Below the pieces are notes generated by a model that was given only the letters and a program-made list of their open reading frames with translations, did no database searches and was not told the origin of the DNA. This document shows, in pieces, positions 9,566-17,851 of a stretch of DNA of 64,000 bases (the stretch's first letter is position 1; every line of letters starts with the position of its first letter). The DNA lies in contig JADJQT010000001.1 of NCBI GenBank assembly GCA_016712595.1, positions 186,001 through 250,000 on the forward strand, written 5' to 3'. This stretch comes from Rhodospirillales bacterium (GTDB lineage: Bacteria; Pseudomonadota; Alphaproteobacteria; Rhodospirillales; Defluviicoccaceae). A program made the translations under genes and the position numbers.

Positions 9566-10591
9566 TCAGTCTTCTTCCGCCTCGTGATGGTGCTTGCCGA
9601 AATTGCGCCGAGCCAACAGCACCAGCCCGGCGAGTACGGCTCCCGGAGCGATCATCCCCTTGTAGAGCAGGTGTTGAACGCCTTCCGTCTGCGCGGCGTA
9701 GGCGTAATCCGGCACGTTGCCGTGAGGCAGGCCCAGCTTTTCGAAGGGCACGGCGGCGAGATAGAGCGCCTGCGTGCCACCGAGAACATGTTCGCCGTAC
9801 ACTTCCGGAAGGTAGCTGACGCGAACGGTCTTCTCCGTCGGGGCGTACGCGTCCCCACGATCGCCGCCCAGTTCGCCGGACGGATAGGCATAGGTATCGC
9901 CCGGTTGCAGTTCGAGGCGCCGATGCGCCTCAGCGCGAAGATCGGTGATGCGCCCGAACAGGGTCGCGCCCGTCGGGCAGGATTCGGCGCACGCCGGGAT
10001 TTCGCCCTCGGCCAGGCGATGCTTACATAGCTGGCACTTTTGTATTTTGCCGAACGCCCGGTCGTATTGATAGACGGGCACCTGAAACGGGCAGGCGAAC
10101 ACGCAGTAGCGACAGCCGATGCAGCGATCCGGATCGTGGCTGACGATCCCGGTTTCGGGGTCCTTGGTCATCGCCGAAACCGGGCAGCAGGAGACGCACG
10201 ACGGATCGACACAGTGCAGGCACTGCCGCTTGATGAACGCGAACCCGTCCGTTTCCCGGTCCTTCTGCTCCATCGAGCCATCGCGGTAGACCTTGATCAC
10301 ATTCAAGGTATTTCCCGAGAGGCCCTTGGCCGTGTCCCAGGTGCCTTCGTTCCACGCACGCTGATCGGCGGTGATATCGGGCGGCATGTCGTTCGCCCGC
10401 TTGCAACTCGCCACGCACGCCTTGCAGCCGACGCACTGGGTCGAGTCATAAAGCAGGCCAATCGCTTCCGGTGATACCGGTTTCGGTGGGCGTTGCAATG
10501 CCCCGGCCGGCGCGACCTCGGAGGCAGCGAGGGCCGTGCCGGCGCCCGCGATCGAGAGCGCGCGCAGGAAATCCCGGCGGTCAAGCGTCAT
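9566..10591 (-). CDS. hybA: Hydrogenase iron-sulfur electron-transfer subunit
   Basis: Tat-exported ferredoxin-like protein of 341 residues. The start at 10591 gives MTLDRRDFLRALS, a twin-arginine signal, with GAAAGG upstream; a longer frame has no such support. Cysteine groups for four [4Fe-4S] clusters follow in order: CVGCKACVASC, CLHCVDPSCVSCCP, CIGCRYCVFACP and CQLCKHR...CAESCP. A hydrophobic helix close to the C-terminus (IAPGAVLAGLVLLARR) should anchor it to the membrane. It links HybO to HybB. The gene starts 13 bases after hybO ends. Confidence 0.95.
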   Translation of the reverse strand: MTLDRRDFLRALSIAGAGTALAASEVAPAGALQRPPKPVSPEAIGLLYDSTQCVGCKACVASCKRANDMPPDITADQRAWNEGTWDTAKGLSGNTLNVIKVYRDGSMEQKDRETDGFAFIKRQCLHCVDPSCVSCCPVSAMTKDPETGIVSHDPDRCIGCRYCVFACPFQVPVYQYDRAFGKIQKCQLCKHRLAEGEIPACAESCPTGATLFGRITDLRAEAHRRLELQPGDTYAYPSGELGGDRGDAYAPTEKTVRVSYLPEVYGEHVLGGTQALYLAAVPFEKLGLPHGNVPDYAYAAQTEGVQHLLYKGMIAPGAVLAGLVLLARRNFGKHHHEAEED

Positions 10592-10604
10592 CGCTGCGCC
10601 TTTC

Positions 10605-11792
10605 TCAAGCCGAGGCATCAGGCCGATCGTCGTAGTTCGATCGGGTGAACGCCTTTTCATCGGGGACGGGCTTCTTGCCCAACCGGGAGGCGAGCACGGC
10701 ACCAGCGCCCAAACCGGCACCGATCGCCGCGCTCGCCAGTCCCGCCGCTGCGATCGTCGCCCCCTGGCCTTTATCTTCGGCGACGCGCGGAAACGCTGTT
10801 GGCGGCGTAACGGTCAAAACCTGCGCCAACGAATGGATCGGCTTGGTGAAACCAACGCCCTGCTCAGTGCACCCGAAGCAGGGATGGCCGGTTCCGACCG
10901 GCCAAGCCCCGGCGCCGACGTCACCGAACAGGATGGCCGGGCAGTTGGCGTAGGTTTCGGGCCCCTTGCAGCCGAGCTTGTAAAGACACCAGCCCTCGCG
11001 ATGGCCCTGATCACCGAAGGCATGGGCAAAGCGGCCGGCATCGAAATGCGGTCGGCGCTCGCAGTTCTCATGGATCAAGCGGCCATAGGCGAATTTCGGC
11101 CGGTTCTTGTCGTCCAGATCGGGCGCCTTGCCGAAGGTGACGAGATAAAGAACCGTCGACAGGAAATTATAGACGTTCGGTGGGCAGCCGGGAATGTTGA
11201 TCACCGTCTTGCCGGGAAGGACGTCCTGCACGGCTTTCGCCTGCGTCGGATTGGGGTCGCTCGACGGGATGCCACCCCACGAAGCGCACGAACCGATGCC
11301 GATGATCGCAGCGGCACCCTCGGCGGCCTCTTTGACAACGTCGAGGATCGGCCGGCCACCGACCATGCAGTAGACCCCGCCGTCTCGGGTCGGGATCGAG
11401 CCGTCGACAACGAGAACATACTTTCCGGCGTTCTCTTGCATTGAGCGCGCCTTGACCGCCTCGGCCTGGTGACCGGAACCCGCGCACAGCGTTTCGTGAT
11501 AATCGAGCGAGATCATATCAAGGATCAGCGTCTCGATCGTCGGATGGTGCGCGCGCAGCAGCGACTCGGTGCAACCCGTGCATTCCTGCGCTGACAGCCA
11601 GATGACCGGCGGTCGCATCGGTGCCGTGGCGGCTTCGGCAATGCGGACCCCGAGCGCCGGGGCGAGTCCGAGCGTCGCCGCCACTCCCGTGCAGAACTTC
11701 AGGAAGTCACGCCGCTGCAGGCCACCCAGGGCTCCCACATAGCCGTCCGCATTATCGAAAGCAGTCGCGTCCGGACACAAACCGCCGGTCAT
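10605..11792 (-). CDS. hybO: [NiFe]-hydrogenase small subunit
   Basis: Subunit of 395 residues carrying three Fe-S clusters between the Ni-Fe site and HybA. A Tat signal (LQRRDFLKFCTGVAATLG) and a C-terminal hydrophobic anchor (GLASAAIGAGLGAGAVLA) are present. Proximal-cluster residues include ECTGCTESLL, GIGSCASWGG and IPGCPPN; the His/Cys ligands of the distal cluster lie in IHENCERR and GWCLYKLGCKG. The proximal motif has CTGC, not the CTCC of oxygen-tolerant enzymes, so it should be a standard oxygen-sensitive type. The ATG at 11792 is preceded by GGGAGGTGG. First gene of the operon. Confidence 0.97.
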   Translation of the reverse strand: MTGGLCPDATAFDNADGYVGALGGLQRRDFLKFCTGVAATLGLAPALGVRIAEAATAPMRPPVIWLSAQECTGCTESLLRAHHPTIETLILDMISLDYHETLCAGSGHQAEAVKARSMQENAGKYVLVVDGSIPTRDGGVYCMVGGRPILDVVKEAAEGAAAIIGIGSCASWGGIPSSDPNPTQAKAVQDVLPGKTVINIPGCPPNVYNFLSTVLYLVTFGKAPDLDDKNRPKFAYGRLIHENCERRPHFDAGRFAHAFGDQGHREGWCLYKLGCKGPETYANCPAILFGDVGAGAWPVGTGHPCFGCTEQGVGFTKPIHSLAQVLTVTPPTAFPRVAEDKGQGATIAAAGLASAAIGAGLGAGAVLASRLGKKPVPDEKAFTRSNYDDRPDASA

Positions 11793-12131
11793 TTAGCCAC
11801 CTCCCATTTGCGAGCATCTTTTTTTGTGCCGCTTGTGCGGCAAGTGTCTCGCTTTTCTTATAGCGGACAATAATAGGCACGCATGCACCCGAATCAACAA
11901 TAAATTATCGCCAGAAATAAATATCTATTTTATAATAATAGTTGCTTGCATTAAAGCGCTTATGAATAGGCCGTTAGCGTCGTGCCGATGTCTCAGCTTC
12001 GATCGCGATTAACAGTTTTTATCGGTTTTTAATTGCGAATGAATGGCGCAACGGACCGCTGCATGCTTTGCATTCGCAACGCGAACACGCGGGCGCAACG
12101 ATGCTGGAACTAGGCAACGGGCCGTTTACGA
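11793..12131 (-). promoter_or_regulatory. AT-rich leader and probable promoter region of the hyb operon
   Basis: This 339-base gap separates hybO from the upstream hydrolase gene on the same strand. About 11,860-12,040 is far richer in A+T than its surroundings, with runs such as aaataaatatctattttata. I see no gene in it. I found no convincing sigma-54 (TGGCAC-N5-TTGC) or full FNR (TTGAT-N4-ATCAA) site, so the regulator is unknown. Confidence 0.5.
11827..11842. promoter_or_regulatory. Perfect inverted repeat in the hybO leader
   Basis: TGCCGC-TTGT-GCGGCA, a 6-base perfect inverted repeat with a 4-base centre, about 35 bases before the hybO start codon. On the hyb strand it is followed by A residues rather than T residues, so it is not an intrinsic terminator of this operon. 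It could be an operator or a leader RNA hairpin. Confidence 0.35.
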
Positions 12132-13172
12132 TTAAGAAAACTGGCCGAGCTTGAAGATCGTCGTCGCCGCAGCCGCTTTTTCCCAGCCCTGAACGATCAG
12201 TTCGCCCGATGCCGTGTCGGCGACGACCGCAAGGCGGGTCGTCCAGTTGAGAATTGGCGGCACAACCCAGGAAAGGCCCTGCTCCTGATCGGCCAGTGCC
12301 CTCGCCATTCGCGCGCGGCGCCCGACGCTGTCGTCGCCCTTGTCGTGACCGGCGATCGGAAAGCCGATCCAGTGATTGCTGATGCTTGCCGGGGCGTCGT
12401 GCACGCACGCGCCGTCCTCGCGACGCTCGATGACACACCCCTGCTTAGGACCCACCAAGGAAAAGAAGGCTGCAGTGCACAGTTGCGTTTCAATCAGCGC
12501 CTGCTTCGCTTCCTCGTACGTGCGGCATTCATCGAACACCTGCCGTAGCAGATGGGGGGGCGGCAGGCTCGCGCTTCGCCAGACGCCCGCGCGGGCGATG
12601 ATCCAGTCGAGACGGCGCGCAGAGGTCACACGGCGGAGCGGCGGCTGGTTGATCGCGGCGGAAAAGCGACCCGGCGCCATGCCGGTCAAGACACCGACGT
12701 AACCGGGCCATGTAACGCTGTAATACGCTCCCGCCGTGCCGGCTTGGCGCGCGACAATGACGTTGCGTCCGAGACCATCGAGCGGCCAGTCGAGCGTGCG
12801 CCGCAAACGCATGCCGCCGGTGCTTCGCTCAAAGGCGACGCCGGCGGTACAGCTCCACTCATAAGACATGTTGAGCATCACCGCGCCGGATCGCCCGAGC
12901 CGCGCCGCAACCAGGGCGATTTCCTCGCGATAAGGGTTACCCGTCCGTGCCAGCCATCTCGATGACAGCCAGTCGGCAGCCGCCAATGCGGCCTCGCCAT
13001 AATGGCGGCGCCCCCGATCCATGAGGGATTCGAGGCGTGCACCGGCGAGGTCCATCAGCGCTACCGACGCGGGCATTCCCTCGGCGACGCCGGGCGTGAC
13101 GTCGAACAACGGAATTGATACCGGCCCCTCCGGAGCGCCCCGCGCGTCGGCTATGCCGCCGTCGTCTCGCAT
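12132..13172 (-). CDS. Acid ceramidase / N-acylethanolamine amidase-like Ntn hydrolase
   Basis: Protein of 346 residues. It contains CTAGVAFERSTGGMRLR followed by RTLDWPL, which resembles the catalytic Cys-Thr start and the conserved R-x-LDWP loop of the acid ceramidase / NAAA branch of the Ntn (choloylglycine hydrolase-like) amidases. In those enzymes the cysteine is exposed by self-cleavage; here about 120 residues precede it, which could be the removable alpha subunit. No clear signal peptide follows the chosen ATG at 13172, which has AAGGAGAG just upstream. The substrate is unknown. It is divergent from purB and lies upstream of the hyb promoter region. Confidence 0.65.
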   Translation of the reverse strand: MRDDGGIADARGAPEGPVSIPLFDVTPGVAEGMPASVALMDLAGARLESLMDRGRRHYGEAALAAADWLSSRWLARTGNPYREEIALVAARLGRSGAVMLNMSYEWSCTAGVAFERSTGGMRLRRTLDWPLDGLGRNVIVARQAGTAGAYYSVTWPGYVGVLTGMAPGRFSAAINQPPLRRVTSARRLDWIIARAGVWRSASLPPPHLLRQVFDECRTYEEAKQALIETQLCTAAFFSLVGPKQGCVIERREDGACVHDAPASISNHWIGFPIAGHDKGDDSVGRRARMARALADQEQGLSWVVPPILNWTTRLAVVADTASGELIVQGWEKAAAATTIFKLGQFS

Positions 13173-13285
13173 CGCCTCTCCTTGCTCGTTGCTCGCCACC
13201 ACCTTATCAAGAGATCGAAACGAAAGGCTTGCCCGGCGAACGCCGCGCGGCATTCGCACCCGGGACAAGGCGAGGCAGGACAGCA

Positions 13286-14584
13286 ATGATACCACGTTAC
13301 AGTCGAAGCGGGATGGCAGACATCTGGACCGACGAGAGCCGTTTCCGCATCTGGCTGGACATCGAGGCGCATGCCTGCGATGCGCAGGCGGCCCTCGGCG
13401 TCATTCCTGCCGAGGCCGCGAAGGCGATCCGCGATCGTGGCGCCTTCGAGGTCGCGCGCATCGACGAGATCGAGCGCGAGACCAAGCACGACGTCATCGC
13501 CTTTCTCACCAATGTCGCCGAACATGTCGGCGAGGAGGCCCGCTTTCTTCACCAGGGCATGACGTCGTCCGACGTGCTTGATACCTGCCTTGCCGTACAG
13601 CTCGCGCGCGCCTCCGACATCCTGCTCGCTGATATTGACGCCGTTCTCGCGGCGCTGAAGCGGCGCGCGTTCGAGCACAAACTTACGCCCTGCATCGGCC
13701 GCAGCCACGGTATCCACGCCGAGCCGACGACATTCGGCCTCAAGCTCGCGGGCTTTTACGCCGAATGGCGGCGCAACCGCGAGCGCCTGGTCATTGCCCG
13801 GCGGGAAATCGCCACCTGCGCGATATCCGGCGCGGTGGGAACGTTTGCGACGATCGATCCCGCGGTCGAGCGGCACGTGGCCGACAAGATGGGCCTCGTC
13901 GTCGAACCGGTCTCGACCCAGGTCATCCCCCGCGACCGACATGCGGCATTCTTCGCCGCCCTTGCGGTGATCGCCAGCTCGATCGAACGCCTCGCCATTG
14001 AAATCCGCCATCTCCAGCGCACGGAGGTTCGCGAAGCGGAAGAATATTTCTCCGCCGGCCAGAAAGGCTCGTCAGCCATGCCGCACAAGCGCAACCCCGT
14101 GCTGACGGAAAACCTCACCGGCCTCGCACGGATGGTGCGCGCCGCGGTGATCCCGGCTTTGGAGAACGTTGCCCTGTGGCACGAGCGGGACATTTCGCAC
14201 TCGTCAGTCGAACGGTTCATCGGCCCCGATGTGACGATTACCCTCGATTTCGCGCTGGCTCGCCTCGCCGACGTCATCGAGCGTCTCCTCGTTTATCCCG
14301 AGTCGATGCGTTCCAACCTTGACCGCCTTCGCGGCCTGCTGTTTTCCCAAAAAGTCCTGTTGGCACTGACCCAGGCCGGACTGAGCCGCGAGGCGGCCTA
14401 CCGTCTGGTGCAGCGCCATGCGATGGCGGTGTGGAGCGGGGAACGCAGCTTCCACGACCTCCTCGCCGCCGATCCAACGGTTACGGAGCGCATCTCGTTA
14501 TCGTCGCTCGCGGCCCTGTTCTCGCTCGACGACTACCTGCGGGGCGTCGAAGCGATCTTTACCCGCGTGTTCGCCGATGCGTAA
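13286..14584 (+). CDS. purB: Adenylosuccinate lyase
   Basis: Enzyme of 432 residues that splits SAICAR and adenylosuccinate, releasing fumarate, in purine synthesis. The superfamily signature GSSAMPHKRNP is present, and the catalytic His region reads HQGMTSSDV. The start at 13286 (MIPRYSRSGMADIW) matches the family; a frame extends upstream to 13115 but is not protein-like. It opens the purine cluster, although the zeta-inhibitor gene and an NRDE gene sit between it and purC. Confidence 0.97.
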   Translation: MIPRYSRSGMADIWTDESRFRIWLDIEAHACDAQAALGVIPAEAAKAIRDRGAFEVARIDEIERETKHDVIAFLTNVAEHVGEEARFLHQGMTSSDVLDTCLAVQLARASDILLADIDAVLAALKRRAFEHKLTPCIGRSHGIHAEPTTFGLKLAGFYAEWRRNRERLVIARREIATCAISGAVGTFATIDPAVERHVADKMGLVVEPVSTQVIPRDRHAAFFAALAVIASSIERLAIEIRHLQRTEVREAEEYFSAGQKGSSAMPHKRNPVLTENLTGLARMVRAAVIPALENVALWHERDISHSSVERFIGPDVTITLDFALARLADVIERLLVYPESMRSNLDRLRGLLFSQKVLLALTQAGLSREAAYRLVQRHAMAVWSGERSFHDLLAADPTVTERISLSSLAALFSLDDYLRGVEAIFTRVFADA

Positions 14585-14599
14585 TCCGCAAGGTCGCGG

Positions 14600-14965
14600 T
14601 CAACCGCCCACCTGGACGTGGTCACTGTCGAGAGGCATCGGGTACGCTGCGGCGATCTGCCGGTGCGCCTCCTCGTCCGCGCGCGCAAGCGCCGCGACGA
14701 TGTCGCGCGTCTCGATCCCGGTACCGGCCGCGGCCAAGTCTGCGTGCACCTTATCCGCGATATCCGCCACCGCCGACGGATCAAGATCAAGACGCGCAAG
14801 GCCGCGCGCGTATTCCACCGCCTTCCCGTCGTCCAGGCCCATCAGGCCAGCCGCCCAAAGACCGAACAATTTGTTGCGCCGGCTGTGCACCTTGAAGCGC
14901 GTCTCCTCGTCGAGCTTATATTTGGCTTCATATCCTTGCTCGATCTCGCGAAAAATGTCGGTCAT
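14600..14965 (-). CDS. F1-ATPase inhibitor, zeta subunit (DUF1476)
   Basis: Small helical protein of 121 residues. MTDIFREIEQGYEAKYKLD and the later NKLFGLWAAGLMG are the hallmarks of the alphaproteobacterial zeta subunit, which blocks ATP hydrolysis by F1F0-ATP synthase through its N-terminal segment. The ATG at 14965 has GAGGAT upstream; a longer frame to 15181 is unsupported. It converges on purB with 15 bases between the stops. Neighbourhood with purine synthesis genes is common in this class of bacteria. Confidence 0.9.
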   Translation of the reverse strand: MTDIFREIEQGYEAKYKLDEETRFKVHSRRNKLFGLWAAGLMGLDDGKAVEYARGLARLDLDPSAVADIADKVHADLAAAGTGIETRDIVAALARADEEAHRQIAAAYPMPLDSDHVQVGG

Positions 14966-15073
14966 CTCGATCCTCGATGCGCAACCGTGGGGCGCGTCGT
15001 TGCTACCGATGGCAAGTGTATGTTCTGTGACTGGCGCGGGCAACGGAAACCCCGCCGCGCCGAGCGCCTTCTG

Positions 15074-15874
15074 ATGTGCACCGTCGTGGTGCTTCGCCGA
15101 CCGCATCACCCATGGCCGCTGATCCTTGCCGCCAATCGCGACGAATTGGCCGACCGGCCGTGGACGTCGCCCGGACGACACTGGCCCGAACAGAGCGGTG
15201 TGGTCGGCGGACTGGATGTCCTGGGTGGGGGAACGTGGGTCGCCATGAACGACGATGGTGTCATCGCCGCAGTTCTCAACCGTATCAATACGTTAGGTCC
15301 GCTCGCCGGGCGCCGCAGCCGCGGTGAGTTGCCGCTACGCGTCCTCCGCCACGCGTGCGCCAGAGCGGCGGCGGATGCGCTCGGCGATCTTGATCCTTAC
15401 GGCTATCGTCCGTTCAATCTCGTGATCTGCGATGCCGAAGAGGCCTTTTTTGTGCGCGCGACCGACGGCAGCGAGGCTGGAACCCGGGCCGGGTTGAGGA
15501 TCGAGGCGATCCCGGTTGGTCTGTCAATGGTCACCGCCTACGATCGCAACGACTTGCGCTCGCCAAGAATCCGCCGATATTTACCATGTCTCCAGAAAGC
15601 ACCGGCACCGCAACCGGACCGCCGGAACTGGCGCGCGTGGACAGCGCTTCTCGCATGCCGCGATACGGATGCCGACGCCGGGCCGGGCGGGGCGATGACC
15701 GTCATAACCGACACTGGCTTTGGTACGGTCTGCTCATCGCTGATGGCGCTGCCGCGAAGATCAGAAAGCGACGGCGCACGCGACGGCCAGCGCACAGAGG
15801 GTCGTCATGCGGTCTGGCTGTTTGCCGCCGGCCCGCCGGCGCACGACGCCTTCGTTCCGGTGCCACTTACCTGA
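15074..15874 (+). CDS. NRDE (TANGO2-like) family protein
   Basis: Protein of 266 residues starting MCTVVVLRRPHHPWPLILAA and continuing NRDELADRPW, which is the defining Asn-Arg-Asp-Glu motif near the N-terminus of the NRDE/TANGO2 family. A second conserved segment, GGTWVAMNDDGVIAAVLNR, follows. An N-terminal Cys2 next to Thr recalls Ntn hydrolases. The biochemical role is unresolved; eukaryotic TANGO2 is tied to metabolism and haem handling. The frame is open further upstream but only the part from 15074 is protein-like. No strong ribosome-binding site precedes the start. Confidence 0.8.
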   Translation: MCTVVVLRRPHHPWPLILAANRDELADRPWTSPGRHWPEQSGVVGGLDVLGGGTWVAMNDDGVIAAVLNRINTLGPLAGRRSRGELPLRVLRHACARAAADALGDLDPYGYRPFNLVICDAEEAFFVRATDGSEAGTRAGLRIEAIPVGLSMVTAYDRNDLRSPRIRRYLPCLQKAPAPQPDRRNWRAWTALLACRDTDADAGPGGAMTVITDTGFGTVCSSLMALPRRSESDGARDGQRTEGRHAVWLFAAGPPAHDAFVPVPLT

Positions 15875-15967
15875 AAGGAGTGGTAGATTGTGTTGCTCAC
15901 GGACAGTTGGTATATCACACTCGCCTGCTGCTTCGGCAGTGGTACAAAAATTCGAGGATAAGCGGCT

Positions 15968-16732
15968 ATGGCCCGACGCAGACAGATCTTCGAAGGCAAG
16001 GCAAAAATTCTTTACGAGGGGCCAGAACCCGGAACGTTGGTGCAGTATTTCAAGGATGATTCCCTTGCGGCAAACGTCCCGAACAAGGGCGTTATTACTG
16101 GCAAGGGCGTTCTTAATAACCGAATTTCCGAGTATTTAATGACACGGCTCGGCGAAATCGGCGTGCCTACCCATTTCGTGCGCCGGTTGAACATGCGCGA
16201 GCAACTCGTCCGGGAAGTCGAAATGATCCCCCTCGAGGTCGTCGTCCGCAATTTCGCCGCCGGTTCGTTCGCCGAACTCTTTCGCATGAGCGAGGGCGCA
16301 GCCCTGCCGCGATCGATCGTCGAATACTACTATAAGTCCGACGAACTCAGCCGGCCGATGGTCTCCGAGGAACACGTCACCGCCTTCGGCTGGGCGACGC
16401 CGCAGGATCTCGACGAGATGATGTCGCTGTCGCTGCGCATCAATGACTTCCTCAGCGGCCTCTTTCTCGGCATCGGCATGCGGATGATGGACCTGACCGT
16501 CGAATTCGGCCGGCTGTGGGACGACGATCAGATGCGCATCGTCCTTGCTGATGAGATTTGTCCGGACTCGTGCCGCCTGTGGGACATTCGCACCAATCAG
16601 CGGCTTGATCGCGAAAGCGACCGCGGCGATTTCAGCCAGTTGGCCGACGCCTATCAGGAGGTCGCACGCCGTCTCGGCATCGCTCCCGAGAGCGGGCCAT
16701 CGGACATGAAGGGGCCGGAGATCATGCAATGA
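15968..16732 (+). CDS. purC: Phosphoribosylaminoimidazole-succinocarboxamide synthase
   Basis: SAICAR synthetase of 254 residues, which joins CAIR and aspartate using ATP. Conserved pieces include the N-terminal IFEGKAKILYEGPEPGTLVQ, EVVVRNFAAGS and DEICPDSCRLWD. purS begins 46 bases after its stop, followed by purQ and purL, forming a probable operon purC-S-Q-L-bolA-grxD. Confidence 0.97.
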   Translation: MARRRQIFEGKAKILYEGPEPGTLVQYFKDDSLAANVPNKGVITGKGVLNNRISEYLMTRLGEIGVPTHFVRRLNMREQLVREVEMIPLEVVVRNFAAGSFAELFRMSEGAALPRSIVEYYYKSDELSRPMVSEEHVTAFGWATPQDLDEMMSLSLRINDFLSGLFLGIGMRMMDLTVEFGRLWDDDQMRIVLADEICPDSCRLWDIRTNQRLDRESDRGDFSQLADAYQEVARRLGIAPESGPSDMKGPEIMQ

Positions 16733-16778
16733 GTGGCGCCGTTAGCAGGCTTGCAGGACCCAGGCGGAGCGAACGCCC

Positions 16779-17024
16779 ATGCTGAAGGCGAAGGTTCATG
16801 TCACCTATAAGGACGGTGTGCTCGATCCCCAGGGCAAGGCCGTGCAGCACTCTCTGGCGGCGATGGGCTTCGTCGGCGTGGAACAGGTCCGCCAGGGCAA
16901 GTACATCGAGATTGACCTCGCCGACGCCGACGCCGAGGCAGCAAAGGCGACGCTGGATGCCATGTGCCGGCAACTGCTGGCAAACACGGTAATCGAGAAC
17001 TATACGATCGACGTTGGCGAATGA
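16779..17024 (+). CDS. purS: Phosphoribosylformylglycinamidine synthase, PurS subunit
   Basis: Small subunit of 81 residues that bridges PurQ and the short form of PurL in FGAM synthase. The product reads MLKAKVHVTYKDGVLDPQGK and ends NTVIENYTIDVGE, both typical. Its stop overlaps the purQ start in an ATGA, indicating coupled translation. Its presence fits the short PurL in this operon. Confidence 0.96.
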   Translation: MLKAKVHVTYKDGVLDPQGKAVQHSLAAMGFVGVEQVRQGKYIEIDLADADAEAAKATLDAMCRQLLANTVIENYTIDVGE

Positions 17025-17707
17025 ACGCCGCTGTCATCGTTTTCCCCGGCTCGAACTGCGATCGGGACGTCGCCCTTGCCCTCGAACAGGTGACCGGCCG
17101 CATACCGGCGATGGTCTGGCATCGGGAGACGACATTGCCGTCGTTCGACCTGATCGTCGTGCCCGGGGGCTTTTCCTACGGCGATTACCTGCGCTGCGGC
17201 GCCATCGCCGCGCACTCGCCAGTCATGCGCGCGGTCAAACAGCGGGCGGAGGAGGGCATTGCCGTCCTCGGCATCTGCAACGGCTTTCAGGTGCTGACGG
17301 AGGCGGGTCTGCTGCCAGGGGTGCTGCTGCGCAACGCCGGCCTGCGCTTTATCTGCCGGGACACGCTCCTGCGCGTCGAGAGCGAGAACACGCCGTTTAC
17401 CCGCGGCTATCGGCGCGGCCAGGTCGTTCGCATGCCGATCGCCCACAATGAGGGCAACTACTTCGCTGACGAGGAAACGATCGCCCGCCTCGAAGGCGAA
17501 GGCCGGATCGCCTTTCGTTACTGCGACGAGCGGGGGCTGGTGCCGGAGAGCGCGAACCCCAACGGGTCGCTCGGCAACATCGCCGGCATCGTCAATCGGC
17601 GCGGCAACGTTCTCGGCATGATGCCGCATCCCGAGCGGCTGGCCGATCCGCTGCTCGGCGGGACCGACGGGCGGGCGTTGTTCGAAGGACTGCTCGCCGC
17701 CGTCTAA
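17021..17707 (+). CDS. purQ: Phosphoribosylformylglycinamidine synthase, PurQ glutaminase subunit
   Basis: Class I glutamine amidotransferase of 228 residues that feeds ammonia to PurL. The triad is visible: Cys in GICNGFQVL, and His and Glu in MMPHPERLADPL. It starts in an ATGA overlap with purS. The stop codon lies inside the first copy of a 14-base tandem repeat that continues into the intergenic space. Confidence 0.97.
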   Translation: MNAAVIVFPGSNCDRDVALALEQVTGRIPAMVWHRETTLPSFDLIVVPGGFSYGDYLRCGAIAAHSPVMRAVKQRAEEGIAVLGICNGFQVLTEAGLLPGVLLRNAGLRFICRDTLLRVESENTPFTRGYRRGQVVRMPIAHNEGNYFADEETIARLEGEGRIAFRYCDERGLVPESANPNGSLGNIAGIVNRRGNVLGMMPHPERLADPLLGGTDGRALFEGLLAAV

Positions 17708-17769
17708 GCGCCGCCGTCTAAGCGCCGCCGTCTAAGCGCCGCCGTCTAAGCGCCGCCGTCTAAGCGCCG
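17700..17769. repeat. Five tandem copies of a 14-base repeat at the purQ stop
   Basis: Exact unit CCGTCTAAGCGCCG repeated five times head to tail, with partial units at both ends (about 17,695-17,772). Copy 1 includes the last codons and TAA of purQ. Because 14 is not a multiple of 3, TAA falls in a different frame in successive copies, so stops occur in all three frames. Such an array can change copy number by slippage without altering PurQ. Confidence 0.95.
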
Positions 17770-17851
17770 CCGACCTTCGGCGCGGCGTGCTTGCCAAGCG
17801 ACCGGCTTCTGTTAAACAGAGCGGCGCGTTCCACAATAAAATCATCGAGCG

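Noticed and set aside
11827..11842. Inverted repeat before hybO considered as a terminator
   Set aside because: The T-run lies on the wrong side for the plus strand, and on the minus strand the stem is followed by A residues.
14618..15073. Upstream extension of the NRDE gene
   Set aside because: It runs antisense through the zeta-inhibitor gene; the family starts at MCTVVV.
17700..17769. Tandem repeats considered as a CRISPR array
   Set aside because: The units are 14 bases and directly adjacent, with no spacers and no cas genes nearby.
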